Counted from the stretch's first letter, positions 14,401 to 26,185 are shown. The stretch: DNA of 64,000 nt from Tetracentron sinense (GCA_015143295.1 CM026554.1:49288627-49352626), one strand, 5' to 3'. A program made the numbers and translations. Notes: generated by a model not told the origin, from the letters alone.

Positions 14401-17400
14401 CATAAATATCACGAGATTTAGCCAATATTTTAAAAATATTGCGAAAATCACCCAATATTACTCGTTTCATGAATTTATAAATTGGTGATATTTATTACTG
14501 TTTTTTCTAATTTTAATTATTGTTTTAATCATTGTTGAGATTTAGGTGAGAAACACCCGGAAAAAAACTCCATATTTAAATTTCCAAAGAAAAACTTCGG
14601 CCGATAAAAATCCGGGAACGAGATTTGTAACACTGCTACTATCAACACCTCATATGTGTGGGAGTAAACACAAAAACTGATTTTATTATATTATTATTAC
14701 AAATGTATACTCAAGAAACTTCACCTGTGCCAATTTCCACTAGCACCAGAAGAAAACCCTAATATATTTCCAAAAGCCATCCATGAGCAAAATATTGCAT
14801 TTGCAGAATTTCGTTGATCAGGCCCTATTACAAATGCATAACACATCTTAGCGAATTCACCATTTATTTGTGACTGCCAATTTATTAGAACTTCTACTAT
14901 CAATTATTTGTGCCTTTGCAGTAATGAGTATTTATAGATGCAAATAAATGCTCACCTGAGAGATCAGCCAGAAGAGCACGAGCTGGGCCCTAAAAGTAAC
15001 AACAAAATTTCAGAGTCGCTCGAAGCAGCATACAGATGGTGCATGAATGTATGTATTGCTTATCATAGATAATAAGATAAGTACTGGAGAAACAAAAGGT
15101 AATTATTTTAAAAACTTACTTGCACAGTGTTGTTAGCAAGATCTAGCATCCAAAATCCAATGACAAAGACAATAGCGGCCCTCGTGCGAGTGCCTTTGAA
15201 TGTACTGTATTTGCACAAGGAATATGATCATACTTAAACCCCTTTTTATAACCAATAGAGCAAAGATATAATAAAAGTGCAACAGTCACCTGCAATGCTC
15301 CTTTGTATCACCTAAGAAGTATCCAATATCTGCAGAAAATCCGATTATGGTCACCTATATTACGAAAACCATTTAGTAAAAAATAAAGAACACAATACAG
15401 AACTGGTGAGATAATCTAATGTCCGATTCATAAGACTCACAGCAACAGCGATCAAGAGAGATCCAATGAAAATAAATGGTCGTCTTCTTCCATATTTTGA
15501 AGAACATTTATCACTCCAAATACCAACACAAGGTTGAACCTGTACACCAACAAGAAAAGTCATACTTTTTTTGGATACATGAATGAAGAGGCTAAACTAA
15601 GATTTGACAAAAAACTCTTTACTAAAAGTACAACTCGAAAAAACATATACATCAACCCTACTAGAACCAACAAGCAATTCACTAGAAAACCACGTTGGCA
15701 GGACTGAGGTACACTCGGGATTACCAGAAGGGAGTTGCATGTATGGACAAACAGTAACAGTATACAAAACACTGTAAAACTTTATTAGTTATGCACATAG
15801 ATTGCTAAGAAATAACCGAGCCACTAGAAGTAAATGGAAAAACATCTAGCTGTTATGCTGGGTCTGTTCACAACCAAGCAGACTAACATACACTTTTCAG
15901 TTATACACGAACTATTACATTGTTGGCACCGTTCCTTCATCAATACATTATCTCTCTGAGGCTACAGAAACACAGAGAGAGAGAGAGAGAGAGATGCATG
16001 AAAGTCCATGTTCGCAAAAGCAGATTATGGGATGTTGAATAGCTGATTCCATGAAAACTTCAGATTCTGCTACTCATAAAAAAAGTATGACAGTACACAA
16101 TAACATAATATACATATGGGACAGAGTTTCAGTAATAGTACTTAAAAAAAATTCTTGCCTCTTCTGTATGCATTATTCTAAGGGAACTGAAAATTTGTGC
16201 GGACGCGTTCCGCCCAGCAGAACGCATACGCGCCCACAGCCTGCCACATGTCCATTTCTAATCATGATTAAGTTTATTAACATGAGGTTAATATATTTTA
16301 TTTTTAAAAAAAAAACAAGGTTAGATGGATGAACCCTAGGATAGGGTGAATCTTAACCACAATTAATGAGTGTTAACTAACTTGAAGTTATTTTTCTAAA
16401 AACCAAGGTTAGATGGATGAACCCTAAGAATAAGTGAATCTTAACCACAGTTAATGAGTGTTAACTAATTTGAGATTATTTTTCTAAAAACCAAGGTTAG
16501 ATGGATGAACCCTAGGGGTGAAGGAGTCTTACCCACAGTTTAAAAAAGTTAAAAGGGACGCATGGCATCCCATGGACGCGTGTGCGTTCCGCCTAGCGGA
16601 ACGCATTCGCGCAAACAATCATTCTCCTTATTTTAAATATAAAATAATAGCATACAAAGAAGGATGAAACTAATAAAAATTTGTTCCTTTGCTTTTATTT
16701 GTGACAAACCCAATGCCATATTAGAGCCAAATTTTGTAGGGTTTTTTATTTGGATTTTGTTCTCACGACTTATAGATCCTACACCACTCATGTTTTCACC
16801 CCTCTTTCCAATCTCTGCAACTAATGTCACCAACACCACCTCCATTGCCTTATCTCTCAACCCTCACACATTCACGTCGGTAAAGGAGGGGAGCTCTCTC
16901 ACCGTCTCACATCCTCACAGGGATAATCCCTCTGAATCTCAAGGACTCACCTCCCCAACACTAGCCCGATCTCTCTCTCTCTCTCTCTCTCTCAAGATGC
17001 CACCACCTCAGCAGGCCTCTTTCTCTCTTTCTTTGTTCTTCTGTATCAGGTAATAAGAGAGAAACTAGTGGAGACTCTTCATCTAAATCTCGCATCCTAG
17101 AAATTAGGTAATGGAACAGAAATTTGGACGGAAGAGACAAGACTATCATACTAAGGATTTAAGGGCTTGGCTTTCCCTACTCAACTCCAATTAAAAAATA
17201 CAAATCGATCAGCCATTACAGCTGGGATCTCTTACCTTATGATATTCTAATCCAAGGCAGCATCATAATTACTGTAAGTGAGCTCTCTACCAAACTCAAT
17301 TCCTTGCTTCCATGCTCTTCATCATTATCAAAAAAGGATTAACACTATCTTTTAAATACCTTAGAGCATGCATAATTCATTTTTGATGGGTGCTTTAAAG

Positions 17401-20400
17401 TAACTAAGGTTGTGTAGGGGCTGTGGATTTTTTATACATATAAAAACTAGTTGATAGTTGTTTGACAGAGTTTGTTATGGGACTACTTGAGTGATTGTTT
17501 GATTAGAGATGATAGCTTGTTGTGGGTTTATTCTACATGCTTGGAGAAGATAACACTGTTTAGAGATGAGAGTTCATGTTGCCCGAAGGTTCATGGTGAT
17601 ACACTAGAACTTCCCTTTAAAAGAGTGATTAGTGATGTAGCTATTAATGATCTCATGTTTGGGTTCTTATGTACAGTGGTTGAAAATTGAAATACTTAGT
17701 GACTTTGCTATGGTATGTGGTGGTACACCCAACATATGGTAGTACCGTAGTATAGCTAATTCTTCCATGCACTAACATCTCAAATGTATATTTTTTCTTA
17801 TTGGTAAAGATGATATATATAGAAAAACAATAAAAAGCATACATAGCAAACAAGAAAAAATGGTTCACTAAGGATATGAACCAATATAAAACTAGAGAAA
17901 AAACTAAATCAACATGAACAAGCAAAAACTTTCTAGATCCATCATAACCCAATTAACCACTCCTTCACAGTCCTTCCTAATAGAACACTAGGATATGAGA
18001 GATCACAAGCAAATGAGAAAATCCACTCCTCATAAAAAGTTGAGCCATTGAAAACTCTTCTATTGCGCTCTAACCATGAAGCCCAACTAATCGCCCCCAG
18101 TAACATAGCCCAGATCACTGAAGTAGGCATCTTCAAAGGAATCAATAACCAACCAAATAAGGAGTCTCGAAAGGACCAAGGAAAGATCCACACGATCCTA
18201 GACGAAGGAGAAACTTGTTCCAAATAGCCGAGGTAAAAGGACAATGTAGGAATAGGTGATTCACTAACTCTTCCTAACTAAGGCACAGAAAGCAACGATT
18301 AGCTAACTGCCAACCTCTATTTTTCAAATGATCGCATGTGAGAACCTTGTCCCTGCCGACTAAAGGAAGAAAGCTACCTTTGACGGAATACCTGGATTCC
18401 AAACAGCCCGATGGGGAAAAGGCGAGCTAGGACTGGCCCGCAAATAATGGAAAAAAGATCTCACTGAGAAAAAAAACCTTTGGAATCTCTACACCAAATC
18501 CGAACATCTGCCCCCATAGGACAAGGGGCAACACCGGACAAATGTCTCAAAAGGCGCAAGACATCAACTATCAAGAGATAGTGACGAAAGATTGCCAAAA
18601 TCAACCTTTAAGGAGGTAGCCCCACACCAAACGTCCCCTCAGAAACTCACCTCTAGACCGTTTCCTATCCTAAACTTGGTGTTTTTTGAAAACTCCAATC
18701 AATTGTTCAGGATAGCTTTCCACAAACCCACCTATAAGTTATTTTTACATCTTTTGGGTTCCAAACATTCCAAAGGCTTTCTTTTTCCTCCCCAAAATGC
18801 CATAACCATTTACCGAGCAAGGCCTAATTAAAATTAACAATAGGATGAACATTCAAACCCCCAACTTTTCTTGGGTGGGAGACCAACTTCCAATCAACTA
18901 AATGATATATTTCGATCAAAACCCGCTCATTCCATCAAAACTTCCTTTGAAGCTTCTCCGACTTAGTTGCAATGAAGACTAGGATTGTAAGAAGAGACAA
19001 GAAATAAGTCGGGAGACTACTTAACGAACTCTTCAAAAGCGCAAGTGTACCTACTTTGGAAAGATAAGAAGACTTCAAACCTGCTAGCTTCTATGAGAAT
19101 CTATTAATGATAGGGTCCCACACCGATTTGGATTTGTATCTCACTGAGAGGCAAACCCAAAACCGAAGAAGGCAGAAAATACGACCAACTCCCTAAACAT
19201 TCAACAAACTCGACCACATTCGAGACATCACCCACTCAATAAAGCAACATTTACCAAGATTTATCCTAAGACCAAAGACCGCCTCGAAATAGCAGAAGAG
19301 ACATCTGAGATATCCCAATTGCCTACTAGACACACCACAAAACACAAGTATATCGTCCGCAAACTGAAGGTGGGAGATCACAAGAGGCTCAACCCCAATG
19401 GAAAACCCATCTAAAACAGACTCCTCCATCCTGTAGAGCATCCTACTGAGAGCTTCCGTTACCAAAATAAAAAGGAATGGAGATAACGGGTCACCTTGAC
19501 GAGACCCCTAGAACTCCAAAAGTAACCAGTTGGACTCCCATTGATCAAGATGGGAAAAAACTATTGATATGCATACTCTCATCCACCAATGTCATCTAAT
19601 TTCAAAACCCATTTTGCCCAAAATATAATCTAGGAATTCCTAATTAACATGATCAAAGACTTTCCCTATATCTATCTTGCTTATTAGACCAGGGGCGCCC
19701 ATTCAAATCCTCTAGTCTAAGCATTCATTTGCAATTAAAACATCATCTAGAATTTTCCTCACGAAGGCCTCCTGGGATAGGGAAATGAACGAGCTCATTA
19801 CTAAATTGAGACGGGAAGCCAAACGTTTAGCAAGAATTTTGTAAACACTCCCCCACTAAACTAATGGGACGAAAGTCACAAAAGTCCTTAAGATCATTGG
19901 CGCCATCTTTTTTCGGAATAAGAATAATGAGTACTATTCAGTGACTTTGTATATTGCCACCACCTTGATCATGCAACTTGCTCGTGGTGAATGTTATTAT
20001 TCTACTGCAAATGTTTGCTCACTTTTAGATTTGTTTAGACTTGCCCATTCATACTTCATACTTGCACGAGCTAAAACTGCTTAGGGCATGCTTCAGCCCT
20101 ATACCACTACATGAGCTTAAACTGTTTAGGCCATTAAAAAATACATAAAAATCAAAAAATATAAAAATACAATTAAACCACTTGCTTGCTTGTGTGATTT
20201 CCTTTATTTACATGCTCATTTATCTTATTTTGCTTGTTTTGCTTGCTTATTTGTGTGTTTGTGTGCTTGCATGAAATTGATAGAGCTAAGCTGGTCTGAT
20301 TCCCCTTTCATGGGATGCATAGGCAACCTTCACGGTTACGACCCCAACAAGCAAGAACCTACTTTTCTCCTTTTTTGTGATGCATATCTCTTAGTTAATG

Positions 20401-23400
20401 CATGTTTCTAATTTAATCTGATTATTTGTTTGGCATGTTTCCATATTGATGTATGATTCCATAATAGCATCCTCTAAATTAGGAATTACAATTAGGTTTC
20501 TAATTGTCTAAAGTGGGTTTAGGGAGTACGTAACCATCTTCGGTGGGAGTTTAAGGGTGCCTAACACATTCCCTTAGCTCAACCAAATATCTTACTCAAA
20601 TCTTTAACCTAGACCATTGCCTTATCCATTATTTAATTAGGGTTACTATTCTCCCCTTATTAGAATAGGTGGTGACTCTATTTTTTTATAATTTTTCATT
20701 ATTCCTTAGTGAGTTTTTCTTATTTGGAATGGTGTGAAATTTCATGTCTACAGAAATAACATGTTATCTTCCCTGAAAATAAACGTTTCACCAACTGGAA
20801 TGTTTAGCATGGTCATAAAGTTCATATGATCCAGGCAAGCATGCTCGCTATAATCCTAGTTGTGAAAATATAGTCATTATCACCATGCCTTATCTCAAAA
20901 TATTTAGGGCCAGTAACATGAATCATTTTTCTCCATTCCACTATATTAATAGTCCCATGATTTCGGTCAAATCATATGTTATCCTTCTCTTCTTTGTGCA
21001 GTAGACCATTCAGAATGAAATGCTGTAAATACAGTTCCACCTTTTGGGTCAAGAACTTGGTTGTAGGCTACGGCCTACTAAAGGGCTAAAGGAAAGAAGG
21101 TGATAATGCCAATTTCTATCACTTTTCGGGGTAATCCCCGACGCCTTCTTTCCTTTCAAATCTTTTTGCACTATCTCCATCTCGTTATTTTTTGTCTTCC
21201 TCTTTACCATTTTAGAGACTTCAACCTACATCAACTCACTTCTCACAAGTGTCGTCACTGGTCTTCACTAAATTTGTCCAAACAATCCCAGTTGACTCTC
21301 ATATTTTATCACCTATTGAAGAAACTCATCTTATCTTACCTATCATTTCACTCATCGATCCCAACATCCTCACCTCAGCAATACTATGAATATGTTGCTT
21401 CTCTAGAGACTCTGTTATATGATTTTTCTAAGCCAATAAATACCTTATGGATATTTATCTTCTTCTCCCTAAACTTCCCATCAATTGTATAAGTTAGTAG
21501 AAGGTATATAGTTAAATTAACAAATCATTAGATAATGGCACACCCAAAGAAAAAGCTCATCAACATAGTAAGCTGCAAAAAATACAAATAGAAAGGGTAT
21601 GCTATGAGAATCATACGAGATGGTGCTACTACTCACTAGCAAGATAGAATATAAAGATGTTTTAACATTAGACATTCCCCAGAAGTTAGAAATGAAGTGG
21701 CTGTGATCACCTACCACGAGGCCTGTAATAGGGCCACAAAGCCAAATGAATGAAGAAAAGGCATGTTCTATTCCAAGCGTCTGCATCAATTGTTCAAATA
21801 ACAGCGCCGTTAGAAAGATATATAAATAATAATAATAATAACTGTAAATATTCAACAGAAACTTTGAATCATGTGGCAAATTTATAAAATAGATACCACA
21901 CTTAAAGCAACTGCAATGTATATCAGGCAATGTTAACTTTCAAAATCATAATGATAAGTGGTAAATTCACCTCTAAACTTCACCAAACACAATTAACTGT
22001 TGAAGACGTATTACAACTTTTTGTCATTTATTTTCTTTTTCTATACGTGATTGCCTTACTAATTTAAATAAGGAACGAGAAATGCGTTAGCATAAGAGAA
22101 CCCCATCAGGAATACAGCTCCACAGGTCTGCCACTCTTATTCCAAAATCCAAAAGATGAAGAGATTTTTAAAAGAAATTCTGAGTAGAAAAGGCTACAGA
22201 CAGACTGATGGAGTCCAATCCCACCGTTGTACATAAGGCCATGGATTGTGAACGTCTTCATGTTGGTCTCAGTAAAAAGATTATTCGGCTAACTTTCCAA
22301 GAAGACCATTATGTATTTCATACATGAATAAAGTGAGTTGTGGTGAAAAACGAATAGGGTGAATAACTATGATGGGGTTACTATTTTTGATTGGTTTAGT
22401 CACTTGTGCTTTCAAGTTAGCTCGGGATTCAGTTTAAGTAGAGCTTTCCTTTCAGTAGGAGCTCTATATCCCACTCTTCACTAGTAAAGAATTTCATATA
22501 ATGCTCCGTTTGTTTGCATGTAAATGGTTTTACAACATAAATCATTTACGAAGGAAAAACATTTATGGTAAAATGCGAACTTTCCACTCAGTTTTTGTTG
22601 TTTATTTGCATTCTTGAAAATAAGGTGGAATTTTTTTTATAAGAAAATTAATAAAATAATAAAAAATATGAATAATGGTATTTTTGTAATTTTTAAAATA
22701 TATTTAAAGAGGTTGGTATTTTACGGGAAAATGACTTACAAATTTTTGAAATGTAAGTCATTTTCCAGAAAAGCAGTTCATTTTCCATAAAAATTTTACT
22801 TACGGAAAGATTTTCCGTACAAACAAACACACATAATTAACATTTTTCATGCAATTGATTTGTTTTCCCCTATTTTATGTCGAAACAAACAGAGCATAAG
22901 TGGCATTTTTTTTTAGAAAGATCCTGTTTCAAGAAAAAATTTCGTTCATCCAAATAAAACAGCAAATGGGAGACAAATAACACTCAAATAACAGAATTGA
23001 GCTATTTCCTCTTTCTTCCACTCATTGACAACTGAACTCAACACCATTATTGTATCCATAAAAGAACATGAACGAGGAGGAATCGAATAAACTGTCTCTA
23101 AATCAAATTCCAAGGATATAAACAAACATTTACATTCATACCCTTCAAAGTTCTATCTAATTCATACAACTCAGACTCCACACAATTATATAGCTACTGC
23201 CATCGAATGATCTGAAATTTGCATAGAATTTAAATGAATCAATAAACAGAAACTGGCCTGAATATACGGCGTCAGAAGGGATAGCTGCAAAGCCCAACCG
23301 AATTGAACACCAGCGGCAACCATACAACTAAGAACCAACGTCTTCAAACTGCTATGATTCGTCTGGACAAGAGACGAAGAAGAGATTGAATCGTTCGAAA

Positions 23401-23518
23401 TTCCATTCGAAACCCTAGAATTGAGGTCGATCTGGTTAGTAACCTCATTCAAATCAACCAATTCGACTTCAGACTGTTTGAGATTCTTGTATGGAACACG
23501 GATCGGAACGGATTCCAT
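2457..23518 (-). CDS. SUC3: Sucrose/H+ symporter, SUC3/SUT2 clade, 14 exons
   Basis: Plasma-membrane proton-coupled sucrose carrier of the GPH/MFS type with 12 membrane helices; SUC3/SUT2 members act in sieve elements and sinks. Coding exons in order: 23258-23518, 21715-21780, 15441-15539, 15290-15354, 15120-15204, 14956-14989, 14725-14824, 13881-13956, 7298-7648, 6955-7098, 6554-6787, 6394-6457, 6243-6286, 2457-2627. They sum to 1794 bases, 597 residues plus stop, and every phase closes. Visible signatures: a long hydrophilic N-terminus then [31 protein letters not shown] (residues 126-131), GPDQRN, an enlarged acidic central loop in exon 9 (about residues 285-347) typical of this clade, [51 protein letters not shown], and [13 protein letters not shown] near the end. 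Length matches Arabidopsis SUC3 (about 594). Intron 1 appears to start with GC, not GT. No inactivating change seen. Confidence 0.96.
3230..6068 (+). mobile_element. L1-type LINE relic in intron 13 of SUC3
   Basis: Decayed non-LTR retrotransposon, antisense to the host gene. Recognisable pieces are a FFHKM-type segment near 3440, a [10 protein letters not shown] stretch near 4220, the reverse-transcriptase core FADDTLVLC near 4325-4355, and the C-terminal zinc-knuckle/linker region up to about 5900. It ends in an A-run at about 6058-6068 after a TTTACC-type 3' end. All frames are interrupted. A segment of about 105 bases is tandemly duplicated (4438-4620). The 5' boundary is approximate; UTR and ORF1 are not seen. 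Confidence 0.75.
4438..4622 (+). repeat. Tandem duplication (~105 bp) inside the L1 relic
   Basis: The segment starting GAGCTATTTAATGTTGAAGA occurs twice, at about 4440 and 4543, with a few mismatches. Both copies run through the same L1 coding stretch, so it arose after or during insertion. Confidence 0.8.
10799..11235. mobile_element. Small inverted-repeat element rich in AAGCGAG units
   Basis: Ends are inverted (GCATAGTT... and ...AACTATGC). A six-base direct repeat TTTAGG flanks it at 10793-10798 and 11236-11241. The body is made of degenerate GAAGCGAG / GAAGCGAGCTTCCTA units. It lies inside an RTE LINE relic. Superfamily not assigned. Confidence 0.5.
11240..11655. mobile_element. PIF/Harbinger-like MITE, TSD TTA
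   Basis: Terminal inverted repeats GGGTCTGTTTG and, at the far end, CGAACGGACCC. A 3-base TTA duplication lies at 11237-11239 and 11656-11658. No coding capacity. The TWA-type 3-bp duplication and the GTTTG-style ends fit a non-autonomous Harbinger-like element. It abuts the previous element and shares its right flanking bases. Confidence 0.6.
12250..13556 (+). mobile_element. L1-type LINE 3' fragment in SUC3 intron 8
   Basis: Carries L1 C-terminal landmarks: [11 protein letters not shown] (about 12325), [19 protein letters not shown] (about 12390-12440), and a zf-RVT module at 12948-13136 with WRAVQDNI and [18 protein letters not shown]. It ends with TTTACCGATCAAAAA and an A-run at about 13552. 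5'-truncated and interrupted by stops. Antisense to the host gene. Confidence 0.75.
13489..13526. repeat. AT microsatellite
   Basis: About 19 AT units with one interruption, in the 3' tail of the L1 relic. Confidence 0.9.
14266..14635. mobile_element. hAT-like MITE in SUC3 intron 7, perfect 8-bp TSD
   Basis: Inverted ends CATTGTTACAAATCTC and GAGATTTGTAACACTG, with a perfect 8-base duplication CTACTATC at 14258-14265 and 14636-14643. 370 bases, AT-rich, no coding. The 8-bp duplication points to the hAT superfamily. It accounts for about half of intron 7 (13957-14724). Confidence 0.75.
16194..16615. mobile_element. Foldback/MITE with three internal ~88-bp units
   Basis: GC-rich inverted ends of about 60 bases: TTTGTGCGGACGCGTTCCGC on the left and its imperfect complement on the right (GCGGAACGCATTCGCGCAAA). 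Between them a unit containing CCAAGGTTAGATGGATGAAC is repeated at about 16315, 16403 and 16491. The units also contain TCTTAACCACAATTAATG-like phrases shared with the foldbacks at 25.0, 31.4-33.2 and 62.3-63.0 kb. No coding; superfamily uncertain. Confidence 0.7.
17790..19950 (-). mobile_element. L1-type LINE relic in SUC3 intron 2
   Basis: Minus-strand landmarks in order: [18 protein letters not shown] (about 19860-19930), [13 protein letters not shown] (about 19430), [14 protein letters not shown] (about 19330-19380), then the C-terminal [15 protein letters not shown] segment (about 18040-18090) and a 3' end near 17790. 5' end lost; stops and frameshifts throughout. It lies in the same orientation as the host gene, unlike the other two L1 relics. 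Confidence 0.75.
20180..20760 (+). mobile_element. Probable gypsy (Tat/Ogre-like) LTR fragment
   Basis: Contains the phrase pattern seen at the 3' side of Tat-type LTRs: GGGTGCCTAACACATTCCCT (about 20554-20573), then a leader with TTAGAATAGGTGGTGACTCT at about 20660-20679 resembling the LTR/primer-site junction of that lineage. No internal coding is visible and no second LTR was found. It seems to interrupt the 5' side of the neighbouring L1 relic. An old fragment; both boundaries are estimates. Confidence 0.4.
20880..21400 (-). mobile_element. RTE-type LINE 3' fragment (second copy)
   Basis: Similar over much of its length, at the nucleotide level, to the C-terminal part of the RTE relic at about 10260-10640, including the run giving a degenerate VSLDGLDMF-type motif on the minus strand and a TAAATATTTTGAGATAAGGC-type tail at about 20890-20910. 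Heavily decayed. Confidence 0.55.
21781..23257. other. SUC3 intron 1 with GC donor
   Basis: On the minus strand exon 1 ends TATATTCAG and the intron begins GCCAGTTTC; the acceptor is GATGCAG before ACGCTTGGAATA. The protein reads TPYIQ-TLGI across this junction, as in the family. An AAT run lies at about 21823-21840 and a MITE at 22502-22896. Confidence 0.8.
22502..22896. mobile_element. Harbinger-like MITE in SUC3 intron 1, TSD TAA
   Basis: Inverted ends TGCTCCGTTTGTTT and AAACAAACAGAGCA, flanked by TAA at 22499-22501 and 22897-22899. Internal inverted stretches around AAAATGACTTAC. 395 bases, no coding. The 3-bp TAA duplication suggests PIF/Harbinger; the ends are close to widespread plant MITEs. 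Confidence 0.65.
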
Positions 23519-23936
23519 TTTCCCTGACGTGTAAGAGAAAATCAATAATCTGATTCTCTATCCATTAAAGCTGATACTGAGGATCTGGTAATGCCCTGAG
23601 GATATGATTCTACGGTTTTGAGAGTGGCAGTATTGTGGTCAAATTTAGGCGGGTGTAGTCATGTCGCTAATGCAGTATTCAGTTATACGCATTAGCATGA
23701 AGCTTCGTGCTTTCACGAACTCGACGGTCAACGATGTCTTAAGCCTTGGGCCAAATTTGGTACGGTCCACTTAGGGGTTTCCTTGAAGAGAGATTAGTTA
23801 AAGTGGCCAATCATTAACCATTTAAAAAATCGACTCGCTACCTGAGTCCTATAAACACGTAAATAGATGGCCCACCAAATGGACGATCCAGATCACAGTA
23901 GGTCCATGATGATATACGTTCGTTGATTGTTTGGAT

Positions 23937-24090
23937 AAAGTTTCTAAGACCCCTCAAGGCTGAGACCACCAAAACTGTGCTCTAAGAACACGAGATTTCA
24001 TGTGGGGCCACCATATGAAATGGCCTATCTAAAATCCTTTGCTCTTAGAGCACGGTGGCCTCGGCTCTATAGCGGTCTCAGTAGTAAACT
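23937..24090. mobile_element. Palindromic MITE (GAGACC family), copy 1
   Basis: Nearly palindromic 154-base unit: left arm TAAGACCCCTCAAGGCTGAG...TGTGCTCTAAGAACACGAGA, right arm its complement ending GGTCTCAGTAG. Shares the arms and the centre (GAGATTTCATGTGGGGCCAC) with copies at 62101-62268 and 62598-62774. Confidence 0.65.
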
Positions 24091-24984
24091 TCATTCAATT
24101 TTCCACACTTCGTGGTTTTCTTTTCGGAGTAGCAAAGTTCAGTCAATTTTTCACACTTCTTGGTTTTCTTTTGTGGTCATGCCGTTTCTGTAGTTGGTTT
24201 GAATTAGGGTTTATCTCAATCGCTGTGCATGAATTTTCAGAAAAAGTTCGGGATTTAACTCTTTTATGTTTTGAGAAATTCCTACTTCGAATAAGAGTGT
24301 TTATATTGTGTAAGACTTCGGATTTAGACTTATCAATAAGGATTTATAGGTCTAGAGTTTTATGGTCATAATTATGATAACAATGTGAATGTAAAAGAAC
24401 CCCAGGGAGAGCGGGTTTTGCTTTTGAGGGGAGAACCCTAATAGTTCTCATGGGAAGTGAGAGATATAGAAATGGTTTTAAACATATTAGGGTTTGGGGA
24501 AATGTTGAAGGGATGATAGATAGAGATTGCTCTTAGAATTCGTTGAGAATGTGACTTGAGTGAGTTGTACAAGGAGCTTTAGGCTTGAGTTGTGATTTAA
24601 TCTAAGAGGAGAGTGTATATTATACTGGGTTTTTCAAGATTTTTCTAAATAAAGAAGAAACAATCAGATCTTAACCTGTGGACATAGACATGTTATTGTC
24701 AAATCACGCATATCTCCTGTGTGTGCTTTGTTTATTCTTTTCCGTCGGTGTTCTATTGGTTATTTCCCAACACTGGGACCATTGATTAGTGACTTGTGCC
24801 CCGAGGATTGCACTACATGTTATGATACTGCGCTCACCTACGATCACTCTATATAATTGGTAGTTTATACTACACTACAGAATGGTAGCAGCTCCTCGGC
24901 TTTCCTAACTTCAGTGTAGAGCTAATTCCATGTGTTTGGTTATAAGGATAAGGACATGACTTTCTTGAATACCTCCAAATATGA

Positions 24985-25326
24985 GATGGAATCACAACCA
25001 ATCACGATTGAACTTGGAGAGAGCTCCGAGTTCAATCGTACCCACAAGTCAACACATGTCCATTTTAACCCTATTAACCTTGATTAAGATTCACTAACCC
25101 TTAAGAATCAACAATCTAACCTTGATTTTTAGAAGAAAAAAAAAATTAACCCTAGGGTTACAAATTTTAACCCTAGGATTAATTTTTAAAAAAAAGAAAA
25201 TCTAAAAATCAAGGTCAGGGGTGGTTAAAAGGGACGCATGTTAACCTGTGTTAAAGGGACACGTGATGACCTATGGGTGCAATTGAACTCTCTCCAAGTT
25301 CAATCACGATTGGCTATGATTCCATC
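24985..25326. mobile_element. Foldback element (GATTGAACTTGGAGAGAG family)
   Basis: Inverted arms of about 90 bases: GATGGAATCACAACCAATCA and CGATTGAACTTGGAGAGAG on the left, complementary on the right (TGGCTATGATTCCATC). Next to the arms come an ACACATGTCC-type phrase and TTAACC/GGTTAA units with CCTTGATTTTTAGAAG, the same as in the 31-33 kb foldback. No coding. Confidence 0.7.
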
Positions 25327-26185
25327 TTCTCCCATATATGATAAAATAATTTAAAAGCAAAGACAACAGGTGACCGTTAATTGGTGGTTACAGTTAATTG
25401 GTGTAAGCTTATGGCGCTAAAAATGCTAATTAGAAATTATGCAAAATGATTTGTTTGCACAGATTTGTGTACCAAAATTTTAATTTTTAAGAGGAGAATG
25501 ACTAAACAAGATTTGTATTATGAACCACAATCATTTGGGATAAGGCATTGGCAATTGGCATGTCTCAATTAGCAGAGAAAACGTTTTATAATTGCACAAA
25601 TTCCTGCAAAATCGATTGCCTTTTTTTGTGACATCCCTTGTCACCCTGTTCCCTCTTGAGTCAAATAAAAGTAGTCTGCGTGTCCGGCTTCTTATCCTAA
25701 GCAAGAACAGTGTATCCCCTGCAACCAAACAGGCATGCACCAGAACAGAGATTAAGACCTGGGTGCCAGAATATAAAATTAAAAAGATCTGACTGGGTGA
25801 TCCAGTTCATCCACCGCAATACAAAACCACCCCCCTCTTTTCATCCACGGGGAATGGGGATTGTTTACAGCCTGATGTGTTTTCTTTAGTAATAAGATTC
25901 AAGTTCTGCAGCAAAAGAACATCACCCCAAATGCATTCCACCATCAAAAACGTGCTCAGATAGGGAACATGCGATCACTTGTTATCTTCACTTCCTAAAC
26001 TATGTACAAAACACCCTAAACATCCATCAAGGTCACTGTGAAAATTCTGACTGGCAAACAAAAGCCTCATCGACAAAACATTAGCACAACACTACGAGTC
26101 TACAGATAAACAAGAGGCAGTTATAGTTATATGATCAAGAGACATAAAATACATGGAAAAGCTGTATCTGTGTCAACTGAACAGT

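Larger units (their letters stand above)
15540..21714. other. SUC3 intron 2 (6.2 kb), filled by repeats
   Basis: GT donor at 21714 and AG acceptor at 15540 on the minus strand. Contains a GA run (15974-15994), a foldback element (16194-16615), a CT run (about 16969-16993), an L1 relic (about 17790-19950), a likely LTR fragment (about 20180-20760) and an RTE fragment (about 20880-21400). Short frames at 16664-17053 and 17472-17690 are not recognised. Confidence 0.8.
23519..26185. other. Intergenic: SUC3 upstream region, two small elements, BPA1-like 3' UTR
   Basis: SUC3 5' flank lies just above 23518; no TATA box could be chosen with confidence. Contains a palindromic element (23937-24090), an imperfect 47-base tandem duplication around 24085-24175 (CAATTTTYCACACTTCKTGG), a foldback (24985-25326), and the 3' UTR of the BPA1-like gene from 26185 leftward. 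Nothing else recognised. Confidence 0.6.
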
